Shown here: positions 45,873-58,750 of the stretch, piece by piece | How the letters are laid out: the number at the start of each line of letters is the position of its first letter | How positions within the stretch are numbered: the first letter of the stretch is position 1 | Assembly (NCBI GenBank): GCA_029990175.1 | Contig: JARKIP010000017.1 | Location: forward strand, 33,343,001 to 33,407,000 | Reading direction: 5' to 3' | DNA: 64,000 nucleotides | Origin: Petunia secreta | Lineage: Eukaryota > Streptophyta > Magnoliopsida > Solanales > Solanaceae | Translations under genes and position numbers: made by a program | Notes under the pieces: generated by a model | The model's database searches: none | Seen by the model: the letters and a program-made list of their open reading frames with translations, nothing else | What the model was told of the DNA's origin: nothing

Positions 45873-45982
45873 ACAACATACCCAGTATAATCCCACTAGT
45901 AAAGTCTACTGAGGGTGAGGTGTATGCAGACCTTATCCCTACCTTGAGAAGGTAGAGAAACTGTTTCTGATAGACCCTCGGC
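45873..45982 (+). mobile_element. SINE 3' part, 5'-truncated
   Basis: ACAACATACCCAGTATAATC, GTGAGGTGTATGCAGACC, TTATCCCTACC and AGGTAGAGAAACTG, then GATAGACCCTCGGC followed by an A-rich tail. This is the conserved 3' body of an Au-like/Solanaceae SINE. The pol III A and B boxes are not present. Confidence 0.7.
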
Positions 45983-45999
45983 AAAAGAAAGTATTTTTT

Positions 46000-48412
46000 T
46001 CTTTAAAAAAAAACAGGAGATGAAAACACCAAAATACAAAAAGTACTCACATCCAATAAAACTAAAGAGAATCGGAGTAAATAAAACCATTATAGAAATA
46101 AATGCGAAGAATAAGATAATCGTGTATATAATGCTAATGCTAAAGCTAAAACTCATGTGCCTATCTTCTAACCTTCTACCCTAATCCTCAACCTCCATGT
46201 TCTTCTATTTGGGGTCATGTCCTCCGTGATTTAGAGGTCTGTCATGTCCTGTCTAATCACCTCTCCCCAATTCTTCCTCGGTCTTCCTCTACCTCTCCGA
46301 AGACCGCCAACCCCTCACAACTCCTTATTGGAGCATCTTTGCTCCTCCTTTCACATGACCAAATCATCTTAGTCTGACCACTTGCATCTTGTCCGCCATA
46401 GAGGCAACTCCTACCTTATCTAGTATAGCTTCCTTCCCAATCTTATTCATCCTAATATATCCAGCATCCTCATTTCAGCTACCTTCATCTTCTGAATATG
46501 TATGTATTTGACTGGCCAACACTCTGTCCCATACAATATAGTTGGTCTAATGACCACTTTATATAACTTTCCTTTAAGCTTTGATAACACATTCTTATCG
46601 CACAGGACACCAGATGCAAGCCTCCATTTCATCCAAAATGCTGTAATACGATATGTGATATCCTCGTCTGCCTCTCAATTTCCTTGGATTATAGACCCAA
46701 GATACCTGAAGCTTCCTCTCTTGGGGATGACTTGTGCTTAAATCCTCACTTCCCCATCTCATGCGATGCTTCACAGTGCTTTCATTCCATGTACTCTGTC
46801 TTAGTCCTTCTCAACTTAAAATATTTAGATTCTTGAGTCGGCCTCCAAACCTCTAGCCTATCGTTAACCCCATCGTGAGTCTCATCTTTTAGCCCTATAT
46901 AACCTGTAAATATCATACATCATGGTAAATCCTCTTGAATATATCGGGTCAATTCGTCTATAACCAAGGGAAATGAAAATGTGCTAAGAGTTGATCGCTG
47001 GTGCAACCCCATTTCTATAGGAAAGTGACCCGAGTCCCCTCCTATTTTCCTTACTCGAGCCTTGGCTCAACCATACATATCTTTGAACACTCTAATGTAC
47101 GCCATAGGTACCCATCTGGACTCCAGGTATCTCCATAAAACCTCTCTTAAGACTTTGTCGTATGTCTTTGTAAGACCAATGAACACCATATTCAAGTCTC
47201 ATTTCCTATCCATATACTGCTCCAACAATGTTCTTAAAAGGTGGATGGCTTCCGTAGTCGACAGGCCCGACATAAATCCGAATTGATTCTATAAAATAGA
47301 TACAACCTCCCTTATCCTCATCTCTCCCACCCTTTCCCACACTTTTATGGTGTGGCTCAGCAATTTGATACCCGTATAACTGTTGCAATTTTGAATATCA
47401 CCATTGTTCTTGTACAACGGAATTATTGTACTCCACCTCCAATCTTCAAGAATTTTAGCCATCTTAAGGATGACATTGAACAACCTGGTTAGCCATTCCA
47501 AACCTATCTTGCATGTGCTCTTCCTAAATTCAACAGGAATCTCGGCTGGCCTGATCACTTTTTCCTCTCTCATCTTACGATCCGCTCCTTTAACTTCCTT
47601 CACTTTTATACATCTACAAACCCAAAATCGCTGCGGCTCTCAGAGTGCTCCAAGTAACCTAGCACAATACCTCTATCCCCTTGTGCATTTAATAGGTTAC
47701 AAAAATATGTCTGCCATCTATGTCTAATATTTGCCTCTTCCACCAGAACGTTTCCATCCTCATCTTTGATGCACTTTTTGGGTTGTGAGCCCTCTGCTCT
47801 CTCCTCTTGGCGAGCCTATACAACTTCTTATCCCCACTATTGCTAACTATTTCTTTATATAGGCGTTCAAAAATCTGTCGTCTTAGCCTCCATAACTACT
47901 AGCCTTACCACTTTCTTCAGTGTCTTATAACTCTCTATGTTCATCCGCTTTACCTCCTCTTCTTTGCTCTTCATTAACTTCTTGTATGCAACCTTCTTAG
48001 CTTCCACTTTTCCTTGGAGCTCTCCATTCAACCACCAATCCCCCTATGCATGTCAAAGTTACTCTTCAGAACCCATAACACGTGTCGCGCTGCTTCTCAA
48101 ATACAGTTAGATATCTTGGTCAACATACTATCTGCGTCCTCACTAGTCTCACAAGCTCCCATATCTCTCAACCTCTCCCCAGCACCTGAATTTGATTGCA
48201 GGTCAAGCCTCCCAACTTAATCCTCGGCCGGGGCACGCGAAGCCCTTTTCTTCCTCTTGCTCATGATCTCAAGATCCATTGCCAAGTGCTTATATTGATT
48301 CGTAAGATTCTCGTTTGAGATAACCTTACAAGCCTTACATAAACCTCTATCACTTTTCCTCAAAAGCATGTAATCAATCTGCATTTTTGTTAATGTACTA
48401 TAGAAGGTGACA
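46000..48412 (-). pseudogene. LINE A, decayed ORF2 (endonuclease end, RT)
   Basis: High coordinates (about 48200-48410) read the end of the endonuclease (KMQIDYMLLRKSDRGLCKAC). 47603-47289 has the RT entry (IRPAEIPVEFRKS.. EDWRWSTIIPLYKNNGDIQ), then GIKLLSHTIKVWER. Around 47000-46900 is a ruined GLHQRSTLSTF.. FADD region. 46632-46447 has KWRLASGVLCDKNVLSKLKG and a LYGTECWPVK C-terminus. Many stops. It is 5'-truncated and inactive, and lies opposite to the SINE. Confidence 0.8.
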
Positions 48413-48466
48413 AAGTGTTCCTTCTTCTTTATATGTTAAGTTTATATGTTCCTAATTCGGGTGAAA

Positions 48467-49110
48467 TCATAGATTGTGCAAAGGATCCTTGTTTTTAGGA
48501 GTAGAGGTGTTGTAGTTTGCACCTAGCGTGGAAAATTCTGCAACTAGGTTAAGGACTGTGTTCCCATTGCATATCATTGGGTTTTGGGTAAAGAGGAAAG
48601 CATTCCTATATTTCCAAAGCGTCCAAGCAATGAAGGAAATAGTTATGTACGAAGAGATAGGGATGGTGTGGTAAGTGATCGTGTTGTTGTTATTTAAAAT
48701 TGTTGCTTTAATCCAAGATATAAAATCTACCATAGGTTTCTTAATAGATGGGAAGTGGTTCCAGATTATGTCGGTCTTTGGGCAATGAATAAATAGATGA
48801 TCTATTGTTTCAATTTGGGTCGGGCAAGCTTTACAAAGGTAAGATTGGATGATATGTATACCATACAAGTGATCCGCAGTTATGGGTTTTTTTATACTAA
48901 TATCTAGAGAAAGGGTCTGATTTTTTGTAGTGTTCCAATTTTCCATATCCAATTATGTTCGGAGATTGGGCCCTCTAGTGGGTCAGTATTATCAATTAAG
49001 TTTTGAGGTATAGAATTCGTTGAAAAGGTACCCGAGCTAGTTAGATTCCAATGGAATGTTACATTCTCATTCTGATTATTTGAAAAATAGGTGTTCCACA
49101 ACCTCTTTTA
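48467..49110 (-). pseudogene. LINE B fragment, zinc-binding (zf-RVT) domain
   Basis: 49101-48904 reads FHWNLTSSGTFSTNSIP.. NWIWKIGTLQKIRPFL. After a frame change it continues at 48952-48467 with KPITADHLYGI, CKACPTQIETIDHLFIHC and ISFIAWTLWKYRNAFLF. The CxxC..HLFxxC pattern is the zinc-binding region after RT in plant LINEs. The rest of the element is missing. Confidence 0.75.
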
Positions 49111-49740
49111 TTTTTCTTCTCTTCATCCCCTTCCTTTATTCTGCTGATAATCACTCTTGTGCCACCTCAATTCTTCCGTAACTACCAAAATCTTTTCTCC
49201 AAAAAATGGAAGCAAATATAATACCATCACACCAAACAGCACTTGTCGTCTAGGCATTCCCTGTTGCTCCAATCTACCCCACGCCTAGGACGTTGTCTGG
49301 GCCAAGAGCCAGACCATCCCAAAAGTCAACACAAACTAGTAGCTACAGTATACCAAGAGTACCGGGTCATCAATAAAAATTGATTCATAATGCAATGTTC
49401 ATTTATAATTTAGATTTTATCTAGTACCCACAAGTAAAAAAAATATATAGAAGCATAAATTAAAGAGCCAAATCAAATGAAGTGATTAAAGTTGAAGAGA
49501 AAACATAGTTCTTTCATAATTTGGAAGTGGGTACTTGAAGCATGATGTGCTTCTGTTGGTGATTGAAATTGAACTTGCTATTATTTTGCATATTGAAAAT
49601 CATGTGATTGAAAGCTACTATTTAAAGGATTTGCAATTAAAAAAATTGAGAACCCATTTGATTTTAAAACTTTGGTAAAACAATTGTAGAAGATTTATGT
49701 TTGAAAGCGTTTGAGAGTTGCAAGTTGAGATTAAACCACC
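49111..49740. other. Spacer between LINE fragments
   Basis: No ORF recognised. It ends in the 5' break of LINE C. Confidence 0.4.
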
Positions 49741-52100
49741 AACACCTTGGGTAAAATGCTTATTAAAATTGATCTTAAAAAAGCTTTCAGTCGATTAGAA
49801 TGGTCATTTATCCATTACTCCCTTAAATTCCTAAATTTCCTTGCTAAGATTATTAAATTAATCATGGCTTTCATTACCTCATCCTCTATTGCTATTATGA
49901 TTAATGATCGACCAACAGAGGCTTTCCTCCCTTCTAGGGAAATTAGACAGGGCGATCCATTTATCTGCATGAAAATGCTCTCTAGGCATATATCTTAGGC
50001 AGTACAAGCTAAAATTTGGAATCCAATTAAGAATTCTAGGTCTGGGCCTACACTTTCGCTCCTTTTATTTGCAGATGATTTAATTCTTTTTGCCAAAGCA
50101 GATATTACCAATGTGGGTACCATTTTAAAAATATTTAATGCGCTAGAAGCTATGTCTGGTCAAAAGATTAATCATAGTAAGTCAAAAATAGTGTTTTCCC
50201 AACGTGTGTCCTTCTCTTCGAGAAAATTTTTCTTCTGTTCTTAATATAAAAGTTGTTAATGTTGTAGGAAAATATCTTGGTTGTCCTATCACTAACATTC
50301 AACCTAAGAGCAGAGACTACCAATATCTCTTTGACCGCATGAATAGTAGGCTTAAAGGTTGGAAAGTCAAGTTGTTAAATATAGCTGGGCGGGCCACTCT
50401 TATTAACTAGTATCCCGAATTATGTCATGCAAGTTAATCTTCTTCTAGCTAAAATATGTTCTCGGATTGACCAAATCCAAAGGAACTTTTTAGGGGGGTA
50501 GTACAGATAGTGAGAGGAGGATGCACCATGCTAATTGGGACACTGTTACTCTACCTAAAAAAAAAGGGGGTCTTGGGCTGAGTAAAATCAAAGACAGAAA
50601 TCTTGCTACTCTCGCTAGCCTCAACTGGAGAACTAAACGAAGCAGGAATAGCCTTTGGGCTAACATTCTGCGGGCTAAATACATCACAAATCAAAATGGT
50701 GGTAGAAACTCGGTACGTAAAAATTCTTGCTCTTACATTTGGAAAAGTGCGTGCAAGGCAGATTTTTTGTCTAAAGCTAGAACTGAGTGGAATATTGCAA
50801 CTGGTGAGTCGATCAACGTTTGGTTCGATAACTGGATCTCTAGAACAACTAATCTTCTAACCCTTATCCAAGGTCCTTTGAACGGGTTGGAGGATCAAAA
50901 ACCTTTATCTGATATTTTTCAAAATAATTCTTGGTACTTTTTACTAGCATCCCCTTTGTCTTACCTCAAGACATTACTCAACAGATCAACTATTATGCTG
51001 ATAAACCATTTCGGGAACCGTGTGCCGATGGTATTTTTACTACCAAATCAACATATACACTATATCTTGCCCTTAAAGAAAATATCACTGATATTCCTAC
51101 CGATCAAAATAGCAGTTGAGTGTGGTCTGTCCGAACCCTAAACATGATTAAATATTTTCTATGGCTTCTCTATGCTAACAAACCCCTTACTAGGGAGATT
51201 CTCTTTGAGGACATATTATACCTACTAGCAACTGCCCTCGTTGTTCTGCTCCTGTTGAGACTCTTCAGCACCTCTTTATTGACTGCGCTCATGTTGCTCA
51301 TATCTAGAACACCCTAAACATCCACCTTGATGTTCAAAATTTTGGCCTAGCTGTTAAAGTAGCTTGCTCAAAATCCAACGTTGATACCACCATGGTAGTG
51401 GGTATATCTTTTCCCACTAACATTCTCATCCCCTTCCTTCTCTGGAATATTTGGATTAATAGAAAGGAGAATGTTTTTAACAGTACTACAAGTTCTGTCC
51501 CATTCAATCATATCATCAGGAAAGCTTCCGAGTTCCTTTTCCTCACGAATGTCGTATCCTCCTCTCCTTGGTCCATCATCATCTCAGTCAGGTGACAAAT
51601 GCCTTCTAAAGATGTGATTAAGCTTAATGTAGATGGGGTTTATGATAATATCACTGGAAAAGATGGAATAGGAGGAGTTTTTAGAAATCACACAGGTAAT
51701 TAGATACTTGGGTTTGCTAAACACCTTACCTTTACATTTATTATCCAAGCAGCTGAATATCATATCTTTGCAGATTAAATTTGACTCCCAGGTAGTATGC
51801 TCTATGCTCAATGGAGTAAATGATAAATACTCACATATCTTGCTAAATGCATGTTATTGCTTGATGAACTTGGAGGACCACCAGTACAACACATCTTCAA
51901 AGAAGCCAATGGTGTGGCCGAATTTTCTCTGAACATGGTTGTAATAACAATGCTGCTATGGCTCAATTACGTTTCACTTCACCGCCTTCATTTGTATATG
52001 ACTATTATATTAATGACCCTTCAAATCAAACTCTAAGGATAAGAGTCACTATATTAACACTTAATTAGTATATAATATATGCCTTCTTTAGCGCACAAAA
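49741..52100 (+). pseudogene. LINE C, 5'-truncated ORF2 (RT, zinc domain, RNase H)
   Basis: Begins inside RT: MLIKIDLKKAFSRLEWSF, REIRQGDPF, then a TAG at 49996 and FADDLILFA (FADD at 50068-50079, same frame). Next come GKYLGCPITN, RLKGWKVKLLNIAGRATL, KKKGGLGLSKIKDRNLA and the zinc region (NMIKYFLWLLYANKPLTRE.. HLFIDC). From 51600 an RNase H start (IKLNVDGVYDNITGKDGIGG) is followed by broken pieces to about 52035, and an A run at 52097-52109. Frameshifts near 50200, 50950, 51200 and 51700. This is the L1-type plant LINE design with terminal RNase H. Confidence 0.85.
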
Positions 52101-52109
52101 AAAAAAATC

Positions 52110-55103
52110 TTTTAACATCCAACAAACTTTAAACATGCTGAATCATGAACACAGACAATTGTCCCTTCGAGAACATCCAATTAAAAAAAAATCATGAAAG
52201 ACGAATTTAACAGTTCATAATGGACTCAACCCATCCATTAAACAGCATAACATAAATGTATTGAAATATAATAAAAATAACATTTTCATATATTAGAAAC
52301 CACGACCCACTCTTACATGTTGGAGAGTAGGGCATCTACATGTGGAATAGGAACTAGCATGATTCAGTATAATATTCTTAATTTACTGATATAGGCTAAT
52401 TAATGGATAATATTGTTTAAAAAGAAATAATTACGTTAAAAACTTTTTCCACCGTCTTTAATAAATAAATCATACTATAAAATTCTTTTTGATTTCATTA
52501 TCATGTTCCTTCAAATAAGCACTAGCCACTCTTTAGAAATACAAATTTGGCTTTAGGTCATGCAGCTTTCTAATCTAAAGAACCTTTCAGAATCTGATGC
52601 AAAAGCAACAAAGTATGAATCTTATAATATATCGGAATTTACATTATAGTATTAAGGAGCTTGATATATTGGAAATCCTAATCATACTACTTTCAATCCA
52701 CGGGGTTCCAAAAATATTTAATTAGGTGAATGTGCGCCACACTCATCTGCCTAATTATATCCTTTTATTGGATGTACCCCGGTTATTGGAATCTTACTCT
52801 ATTGTGATTAACTCCTAGATTACACAAGCCATTATTAATGGTAGATCTTGACGTTTGCATCAAACAAAATATTTTCGTCACAAATTAAAGTTAATATTAT
52901 TGATGAAATTGTGAAGAAAACACATAGCATGCATATATCAATGTTGGTAGCGTGGTATAAACATCGATATCTGAGCAATTATTCTTGAAAGCCCTCTTAT
53001 AGATTATGGGTTCAACCAACATCAGTATTTTTTCCCATGGAACATTAATTTAACTTTGCAAAAAATGTTTAAAGAAAATAAATCAGGCCCTAACTGACCA
53101 ACCTCAAAAGCTAGCCAAATGAAGGATAATTGTTCAAGTCATATAAAGAGACCAACAACCCTTCTCAGTGGGAAACTCAACATCCCCCACTGGCAACTGA
53201 TGCATGAATAACATAAGATGAGAGCCTAATATCGGTGAACAAGAATATGGAAGGGTCTCCTAGACCATGTCAAAGAAATGATTTAGGCCTATTCAACTCC
53301 AAAAATTAATTAAAAAGAAAAGGATTGTCCAAAACATAAAAAGATACCAACAATCTTTTACTCAACAGATGTGGGAACTCATCAAAAGACCACTTTAAAT
53401 GTCGACATATATTAAATTTTGATACAATAATGTTAAAAATACAATTGAGTTTTGCATTAAAAATATTATAATTGAACCCATTAAATTCAAATCATGAATT
53501 CGGCTTGCGAGGCTTGCTGCAAAACATAATCCCATGCATGGCTTTAAACAGATCCTATTGAATCTGTAGTGAGTCACAAGAGCAACTTCGAAAAGTATGG
53601 ATAAAGAGGGAGTGAAGTACACAAGGAATGAGCCAAACTTTACGCAAGGAATTCCACTAATTAAGTTGTGTTATGATGTAGAACTAATATTCTTCTTTAT
53701 TATAATGATATTTATCGCTTTGCTACAACAATATACAATTAATCAGCACCAATCTCTTACTGTCTTGTAGGCTCAAATCTAAGTTTTCAAATAAATGGCT
53801 GAAGTGACACTTCTTGCAAGTTAGGTATACATATGACTATATGAGATCGCGTGAATTGCATTTTACATTTTTTTTTAAACTGCATTCTGCTTTATTAATT
53901 TTCTTTACCAATTAGCAAATTTAGGCGGATTGGTTTGACAGGGCATGAAATCTAGTTATTTTTATTTTTATTTTTAAAAAAAAAAAATTCAAATATATGA
54001 ACTTGAATATGTCATACTAATAGTTATATGGGTATAAAATCATGTTATTAAAAGCAAATGAAAAGTTTAAACATAAATTGTTTTAAAATATAAAAACACA
54101 AATTTCTTTTAAATAGATTAAAAAAGATAGACTGTCACATAATTAAAATAAAACAAATGGAGTACTAGTTAATCTATTCTCGCAAAGAACAAGCAGAACT
54201 AGAATAAGTGAAACACCACATTGCATATCATGTCTTTTATCCTTTAATAGACCGGCAGGTTATTGAAACTATCAGCTTAAAGCACAATTTCGACAAATAT
54301 CCATAACGTTTAATTTGATGTAACACATGCATTGTACACTAGTTATAGTTGCGTTTATGAAAGGCCAAACTTATAAGCTTGGAGTTGAGCTTTACTTGCT
54401 GTAAATTTAAGTTAGTTGAACCTTCAATACCGTTACCAATATCTCGGAAAGAAAATAAGGCGAGGACTTCCATTTCAAATTCCTTGTACGTCATCAACTA
54501 GACAATACAAAAGTTCCAAAAGTACACCTTATATATTAGGGGTTTGCTTTAAATTAATGTTTTTAGGGAACAAAATTCAGTTGCTGACAAGCTTACAAAG
54601 GATGGACTCGAGGAGACTGGAAGGAAAAAGCTTTTCGTAATGGTTCGATCGCTGAAAGTTGTAATAGCTTGTTTTTTTGCATGATCTTTCTAGTTCTAAT
54701 GCTAGTAGAACTTTACCTATTAATGTCTGTAAAAATATTACTGCCGCTCAAGAGAGCTCCCTACTATGTTCAAACTACTTTTATTTCTAGTATTAATATA
54801 TAATCCCTCCTTGCACCCAAAAGAAAAGTTAATGTGTTTTGCTTATTGTTGCTTAAATAGAATCACTATTGCAAGTTTATCGAAGCCTACACTACTTATT
54901 AATTATTAAAAAGCAAACTCCCGGCCCTTCCCACTTGGGATTTACTGTACTTCTGGGTCAACAAAACCAGAATGGGAAAAAGAGGGTCAGCCAAACTGCG
55001 GTCTACTTTGTGCCCAGACCATTCTTGTGGATTTGCATTAGTCCTATTTCAGGTGCAAAACTTCTTCAATAAAGACCTAGATAAATGCATATTTGAAAAA
55101 TAA
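52110..55103. other. AT-rich region without recognisable genes
   Basis: Six-frame reading gives only short open stretches with no motif. A possible remnant of a MITE right end (AAACAAATGGAGTACTAG) is near 54154-54170. No tRNA or array seen. Confidence 0.5.
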
Positions 55104-55363
55104 TACTCCATCTGGTCTATTTTACTTTGATAGTGTTTTCATTTTAGGCAATTTTCAAAGATGACATATATTTATATTTAAAAAATAATTTAACTTTAAA
55201 TTTTTTAAATTTTATTCTTGATGACATAGTAAACTTTTATAGCCATCGGAATCTTATGGTAAATTTATAATACAACGAGTTCTAAAGACCTTGTTTTTCT
55301 TCTTGAACTTTTTATCAAATAAAAGTATGAAACTACGGCATATGTGTTAAAACGGAGAGAGTA
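55104..55363. mobile_element. Stowaway-like MITE, ~260 bp
   Basis: Left end TACTCCATCTGGTC and right end GGAGAGAGTA give inverted termini resembling CTCCCTCCGT, bounded by TA on both sides (Tc1/mariner-type target). The interior is AT-rich with no ORF. Confidence 0.6.
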
Positions 55364-56668
55364 TTAAAGTATCAGGTTGAGACTAGAAACTTACTTTTTT
55401 AAAAAGATTATGTTGGATAACTATTTGTAAGTATCTTCTTATTTAGGCACCAAAATGATTTGTTTTTGGGTGATTTATATAAATAAACAAGCTAACCAAT
55501 TTATTTACACAAAAATATCATTTTTCTATTTTCAAAACAAATACTTTATTTGAAGACATAGTAAATACATATAAAAGGTGTGGATAAAATTCTACTAGTA
55601 ACTCCAACAACTTCCTGCCAGCCGCCCCATAATTTTTCGTCGGCGCCAGCGGCCACAAGCCACCGGTGGTCGCCAAAAAAGTTTTTTTTCTATTTATTTT
55701 GTATAGTATTGTATGGAATATGTATATATTGTGTATGCCCGATGTATTTTTATTGTATGGACGTTTAAAACATCGGACATACACTAAATATACAATGCAC
55801 ATACAAATATAAAAGTTTTATACATGAGGTGTAGACAACTTGTATATCCATTGTATGTCTGGTGTATATACGATCTCTATACAGGACATACACCATAAAT
55901 ACAATGGGAATATATGTGTCATACATTCCATACAGTAAATAACCACCAAACATACACCGCCGCCGCCATGGTTCCACTGTGTCCACCAGAAAAACTTTTT
56001 AAAAAAAAAAAAAGAAAAAAAAAAAGCAAGCAGTAGCCGCCCAAAAACGCCGGAACTTCATCAAGCTTGGGGACTTCTCATTTGTGGGGAATAAAACTAT
56101 CACGCAACTTGCATTCCGCTTTTCTAAGGATTCCCTATTGCTGGCATAGCAGGGACAAAACGCCCGCAGCTAAAGGACGGCGTAGATTTTCTACAGAAAC
56201 GCATCTGCTACACGCTGGAGATTTGCCGCAGCGACAACAGAGGTCCAACAAATATGGCAGCAGCAACAACAACATTACAACAAGGGCGTAACAGCAGCAC
56301 AATCACAAAAGAAAGGTTACAGCAGCGGCGCGTTACTGCAGCGACGCGTTACAATAGCGGCAGCGTTACAGGTGCCAGAGCAAGAAGCGACAGCGGCTTG
56401 ACTGGCGGCACCGTCGCCTAGAAAGAGAAAGAGAGAAGAGGGAGAGAAGAGAGAAAAGAGGGAGAGGAAAATTAGGATTTGTTCTAAATATGCTATATTT
56501 GGTAGCATTTGAAAAATATTGCTATTTTTGAAAAAAATATAAATATTGACATATTTCAAAAAATATTACCTAAAATGACACCGGGTGTCATTTTACCCTT
56601 TATTTTTCATCTAGAAGATTAGTACACCTTTAGAAGTATAAAGATAGGATGTAAAATGTGATACATAC
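55364..56668. other. Spacer with inverted AT-rich segment and GC-rich patches
   Basis: 55640-55985 contains imperfect inverted similarity (TTGTATGGAATATGT against the complement of CATACATTCCATACAG) and two GC-rich patches (55620-55670, 55960-55975). 56150-56400 has GCAGCA/GCAACA-type low complexity. A hairpin AAAATGACACC-G-GGTGTCATTTT lies at 56572-56594. No gene supported. Confidence 0.4.
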
Positions 56669-58735
56669 TGTCACGACCCTTTTTTAACTTAAAAAAGAAA
56701 TACTAGTTTTAAAAGGTGGTGACGGTATTACAAAGGTACACAAATTATTGAGATTTATTCGGAGTCGCCACTTAACAAGTTAAAGGTGTGTCAAATCACC
56801 AAAGTGATGTACCTAGAACACCTATGACTCGTAAATGGTCTGCGTCAGAGTTCCGGGTAAGGATATCGGTTGACTCTAGGGAAGGGGTTAGGCACCGTCG
56901 AGTCCTGTGCCTAGCAAAATTGCTTTATTAACGCATTTCGACTCTTTGAAATTTTTTGTAAGTTTGCCTTTGTTTTATACGCTTTGATTTATTATTAATT
57001 ATCCGTTCAAATGAAAACTCAAATCGAGATATAATCGCACGAGTACTTCACTCGTTCGAAATTTTCCAACTTAAAATCAATCATATCGCGCATGTACTTT
57101 AACCGTTCGAAATCTCTTGACTTAGATGAGTTCAGGTGAACAATTGGCATTTATTAAACTTTCTTTGGCCAAAAGTTGCCTAACCGTCTGAACATGCAAT
57201 TTATTAGGATTTCTTAACCATGGGCGTTATGCTTTCTTTACCTATTTTCTTTTCTCGCTTTAGATTAAGCGATGCTCTAAACAAGCCTACAACGATGCCT
57301 TGCGTACTGGACGAATTTATTTCAGCTTTACATCTCTCAAGCATTTTGCATTCATGTCCTAATTCACCTACTTATTTCCTGATTCGTCCTCCACACATAA
57401 TTTTCATCAATTTCAATCCTACATTATTGCCTAAACCTCAAATCTTAACAAATTAAAATACCTATTCATATGTGGTTTATCTTTGAAACTGGCCCTTTTA
57501 TAAAATATGTACAACTTAATTTATCATGCAAGAACTCTTTTTAAAATATGAAGTGGCTTGCAAGATTTTACCTTTTCCTGGTTTTTTAGCCTCTTCTTTA
57601 CACAGATGCATTATGCAAACATATAAACACAAAGTAAGGATACAAAAGCCCTTTGAGGCGGATTCTAAACTTCTTGGCCTTTGGTAGGCCATTTTACACA
57701 TTCATGGCTCTAAATAGGTTAAATTCATACATAATACATGCAAGAGTTTAAGAAGAATACCTATTGAAGAAAATGCCAAAGCTTACAAAGAGATATCTAT
57801 CGAATCAAGCCCAAAAACATAACAAAAGAACAGCAACGCCAGCATTCAACCAGACATCTCTTGCCTTAAACATAGACTACTGTGTTTCACTCAATCTTTC
57901 CCTCTTTTCACTCTAAATTTCGTTTTTACTCCCAAGTTGATGCAGCCCAAACGCGTGCTGACAAGTGTTCGATCCATTGAAGCCAATGATGCGAAGCCAG
58001 GCCAAGCTACTACACGATGTTCACATTCACTTGTCTTGGTCGAAGGAAAGCAACTACTCCGAAGCTGAGTGGCCGAGTTCAGGAACCGAAGGCTTCATCT
58101 ATAAGCTTGAGCTCGAAGAAGGGAGTGACCGAACCCCAACTGAACACTCAACATCGATACCGAAGTAAAAGCAAATAACGGAAGGAAGAGCGATCGATGT
58201 CAAGAATGATCTGAGCCGAACAACCAAGCACCGAAGTCAAGAAGCTCGAGCTCAAGTGTTCGAATTCAAGTGTTCGGTTGAAGGAGTGACCGAACACTCA
58301 GTATGCAGCCCTGCGTGGCTTACTCCCATTGGTCGCTTGTGCCCATTTACTGTTTTATCCTTAGCATAGTCTATATATACTCCTTTACATTTCATTTGTA
58401 GGAACTAGTTATTGTTGAATGATCAAACATAGCTGTAGCTATTGTGTGTCTCCGATGGAGCCGAACCCCGACGTGGGATTTTAAAGAACCTGTGTCAATC
58501 GGTGTGAGTCATTTGAACATTTTCTTCTTCGTCATTCAATTTGCAAGAAGCTGCTTCTTCTTGAGGATTGTTGCATAGCATAGGTGTGTCTTAAACTCCG
58601 GTTCGATCGAGCTTGAGACAAGTTCCTCAATGTTCTTTTGAATTGAAGCAAGATTTGTCTTGCTTCTATCTTTATTTTCATTGTTATTTCCGCGTCTTCT
58701 TCGTGTTAGCTTAACCCTCGGGTTTGCTTCCACCA
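56669..58735 (+). repeat. 5' LTR of the gypsy element (about 2.07 kb)
   Basis: Begins TGTCACGACCC, a frequent LTR start in this plant group, includes GGAGTCGCCACTTAAC at about 56760, a TATA box at 58372, and ends CCACCA just before the primer site. The start is inferred without the second LTR. Confidence 0.55.
58372..58379 (+). promoter_or_regulatory. LTR TATA box
   Basis: TATATATA in GTCTATATATACTCC, about 360 bases before the LTR end. Confidence 0.5.
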
Positions 58736-58738
58736 TCT

Positions 58739-58750
58739 TGGTATCAGAGC
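58739..58750 (+). other. Primer-binding site, tRNA-Met type
   Basis: TGGTATCAGAGC, the standard complement to the 3' end of plant initiator tRNA-Met, three bases after the LTR end. Confidence 0.85.

Noticed and set aside
53940..54172. Second Stowaway-like MITE
   Set aside because: Only a right-end-like AAATGGAGTACTAG was visible; no matching left end or TA pair.
55620..55985. Inverted-repeat transposon
   Set aside because: Similarity between the arms is patchy and AT-driven, and no target duplication was found.
56067..56291. 74-residue ORF in a GC-richer patch
   Set aside because: Low-complexity GCA/CAG-type sequence without domain or conserved start.
57965..58168. 67-residue ORF in the gypsy LTR
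   Set aside because: Inside the LTR, without domain or context; chance frame.
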